Part shown: positions 62,445 to 64,000 of the stretch, piece by piece
Layout of the letters: every line of letters starts with the position of its first letter
Numbering within the stretch: position 1 is the stretch's first letter
Source: Teichococcus deserti
Lineage (GTDB): Bacteria; Pseudomonadota; Alphaproteobacteria; Acetobacterales; Acetobacteraceae
Assembly: GCF_001982615.1 (NCBI RefSeq)
Contig: NZ_MLCO01000001.1
Span: forward strand, 21,453 to 85,452
Length of the DNA stretch: 64,000 nucleotides
Direction of reading: 5' to 3'
Notes under the pieces: model-generated
The model's input: the letters and a program-made list of their open reading frames with translations, nothing else
Database searches by the model: none
What the model was told of the DNA's origin: nothing
Position numbers and translations under genes: made by a program

Positions 62445-64000
62445 TTCAGGTTCCAGAACACCGGCACGCCCTGCAGCATCCCCGACAGATCGGCGCGATG
62501 CGCGGTCAGCTGGGCGATCTGGCCGATCGGCAGATAGGGCAGGTCGGCGAAGGCCTGGGCCTGGATGCGGCGGGCGGCGGTCTGCTGGGCTGCCAGGTCA
62601 GGCGCGGCCAGCCAGGCGTCGCGGGCGGTTTCCAGCGCCGGGCTCTCGCACCAGCCATAGAGGCCGCTCTTGCCGTCGCCGCGCAAGGTCGGGTGGACGG
62701 CGGGGCTGGCCAGGTCGGCGCCGGTGTTCAGCGCGACATAGGCGTTCCAGCCGCCCTGGGCGATGGGCTCGCGCTTGTTGCGCCGCTGCAGCATGGTGCC
62801 CCAGTCCATGGTCACCTCGTCCACCGCCATGCCGGCGCGGCGCAGCGCGTCGCCGATCACCGTGGTGGCGGCGTTGTTCAGCTGCAGGTCGCCCGGCGAC
62901 ATCAGCAGCAGCGTCTCGCCGCGATAGCCCGCCGCCTCCAGCATGTTCCTGGCCGCGGCCGGATCGCCCTGCAGCGCGGACAGGCCCTCGTCATTGGCCA
63001 TGGCGGTGCCGGGGCAGAAGAAGCCGACGCCGTCGCGCCACAGGGCGGAATCGGTGCCGGCCATGGCCATGACCACGTCGCGCTGGCTGATCGCCGCCAG
63101 CATGGCGCGGCGGATCGCTGGATTGGCGGTGGGGCCGTGCAGATGGTTGACCCGCAGCGCGCCCATATAGCCGGTGGCATCCAGCACCGCGACCTTCAGC
63201 GCAGTGCCGCGGCGCAGCAGCGGCAGCATGTCGTTGCTCGGCAGTTCCCACCAATCGACCTCGCCGGTGCGCAGCGCGGCGGCGGCGGTCGCGGCATCGG
63301 CGATCACCTTCCATTCGATGCGGTCGAAATGCGCGATCTTCGGGCCGGCGGTGCCCTCGGCGGTGCCGGACTCGCGCGGGCGATAGGCCTCGAAGCGGGC
63401 ATAGGCGAGGCGGTCGCCGGCGACGCGCTCTTCCGGCAAGAAGCGGAAGGGGCCGCTGCCGATGATTTCCTTCAGCGCCTGGTCGGGCGGCGTCTGGGCC
63501 AGGCGCTCGGGCATCATGGCGCAGGCCAGGCCGGACGTTTTTCCCAGTGCGAAGGGCAGCAGGGGATAGGCGCGCTTCAGCCTGAAGACGATGCGGCGGT
63601 CATCGGGCGCGGACAACTCGTCGGTCACCGCCATCAGTGCCCGGCCCATGTCGTCCCGCGCCGCCCAGCGGCGGATCGAGGCGACGCAGTCCCGCGCCAG
63701 GACCTTCGTGCCGTCATGGAACAGCAGCCCCCCGCGCAGCGTCAGGGTCCAGCGGCGGCCGTCCTCCTCGGTCGAGAAACCCTCCAGCATCTGCGGCTGC
63801 GGATTCAGCGCGGCATCCTGGCCGAACAGCGTGTCGTAGACCAGATAGGCATGGTTGCGGGTGACATAGGCCGCCGACAGCGTCGGGTCGGTCACCGCCA
63901 GGTCGGCATGCGGGATGAAGCGCAGCACCCGGCTGGCTTGCGCCGAAGCGAGGCGAGGCGCCGCAAGGGCAGCGGCGCCGAGGGCGATGAAGGAACGACG
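62435..64000 (-). CDS. ABC transporter substrate-binding protein, peptide type (SBP_bac_5), partial
   Basis: Receptor running off the right edge; 522 codons are visible. The frame continues past the first internal ATG (63928) into a signal peptide (SFIALGAAALAAPRLASAQ), so the true start lies just beyond 64000. Family patterns: LRFIPHADLAVTDP, LRGGLLFHDGTKVLARD, IGSGPFRFLPEE, HFDRIEWKVIADAATA, MDWGTMLQRR. It is a close paralogue of the receptor at 7647-9230 and has the same architecture. Partners in the permease complex may lie beyond the right edge. Confidence 0.9.
   Translation of the reverse strand, partial: RRSFIALGAAALAAPRLASAQASRVLRFIPHADLAVTDPTLSAAYVTRNHAYLVYDTLFGQDAALNPQPQMLEGFSTEEDGRRWTLTLRGGLLFHDGTKVLARDCVASIRRWAARDDMGRALMAVTDELSAPDDRRIVFRLKRAYPLLPFALGKTSGLACAMMPERLAQTPPDQALKEIIGSGPFRFLPEERVAGDRLAYARFEAYRPRESGTAEGTAGPKIAHFDRIEWKVIADAATAAAALRTGEVDWWELPSNDMLPLLRRGTALKVAVLDATGYMGALRVNHLHGPTANPAIRRAMLAAISQRDVVMAMAGTDSALWRDGVGFFCPGTAMANDEGLSALQGDPAAARNMLEAAGYRGETLLLMSPGDLQLNNAATTVIGDALRRAGMAVDEVTMDWGTMLQRRNKREPIAQGGWNAYVALNTGADLASPAVHPTLRGDGKSGLYGWCESPALETARDAWLAAPDLAAQQTAARRIQAQAFADLPYLPIGQIAQLTAHRADLSGMLQGVPVFWNLKRG

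Noticed and set aside
1..64000. CRISPR arrays, tRNA or rRNA genes, prophage, conjugation genes
   Set aside because: No regularly spaced repeats, cloverleaf-like sequences, rRNA segments or phage/plasmid transfer genes were recognised anywhere in the window.

Overview
The window is GC-rich alphaproteobacterial DNA. It holds several tripartite tricarboxylate transporter receptors (TctC/Bug type) without membrane partners, FCD-type GntR and LysR switches, and Acetobacteraceae-like small proteins. A Roseomonas-like member of the Acetobacteraceae, on a chromid, megaplasmid or accessory chromosomal region, is the best inference; nothing here proves it. No rRNA, tRNA, CRISPR array or replication origin was seen.

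Left part (1-16.2 kb). A sugar-acid module comprises an aldose epimerase, an ACS-type MFS permease, an IdnD-like dehydrogenase and a GntR regulator. Next is a four-gene operon on the minus strand: an AapJ-like amino-acid receptor, a threonine-aldolase-like enzyme, a peptide-type receptor and a gamma-glutamyltransferase. It is read divergently from a second GntR regulator across a 20-bp direct repeat. An FAD monooxygenase and a CPA1 Na+/H+ antiporter follow.

Middle (16.2-36.5 kb). A CYTH-CHAD protein is followed by a LysR regulator and an operon of amine oxidase, zinc alcohol dehydrogenase, cupin and SDR. A second LysR switch faces a TctC / CaiB-type CoA-transferase / TctC / SDR operon whose SDR carries an amber codon. 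Then come a NUDIX protein, a PRC-barrel protein, a Tat-exported GFOR-like oxidoreductase and a protein ending in an MbcA/ParS-like domain. Between these lie gene relics: ABC ATPase, luciferase-like oxidoreductase, arsenic-type flavoprotein/MFS/acetyltransferase, and CHAD.

Right of centre (36.5-56 kb) is a graveyard of degraded genes. It contains a DUF4440-like gene, a nuclease with an Excalibur domain broken by two TGA codons, a complete but dead imuA-imuB-dnaE2 mutagenesis cassette, and an IS66 remnant that truncates dnaE2. Intact genes among them include a PPOX-fold protein, an RTX protein, a third TctC receptor, a three-PAS GGDEF-EAL protein and an HxlR/SDR pair.

Right end (56-64 kb). An intact hexuronate module encodes UxuB-like fructuronate reductase, UxuA mannonate dehydratase, a small membrane protein, an aldo/keto reductase and an RpiR regulator. 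An M15 peptidase with a peptidoglycan-binding domain and a peptide-type receptor running off the edge follow. A short motif, TAG(T/A)ATG(T/C)C, is shared by the uxuB promoter and by the idnD/MFS and gntR promoters 54 kb away. It suggests that the two sugar-acid loci form one regulon under the first GntR protein.
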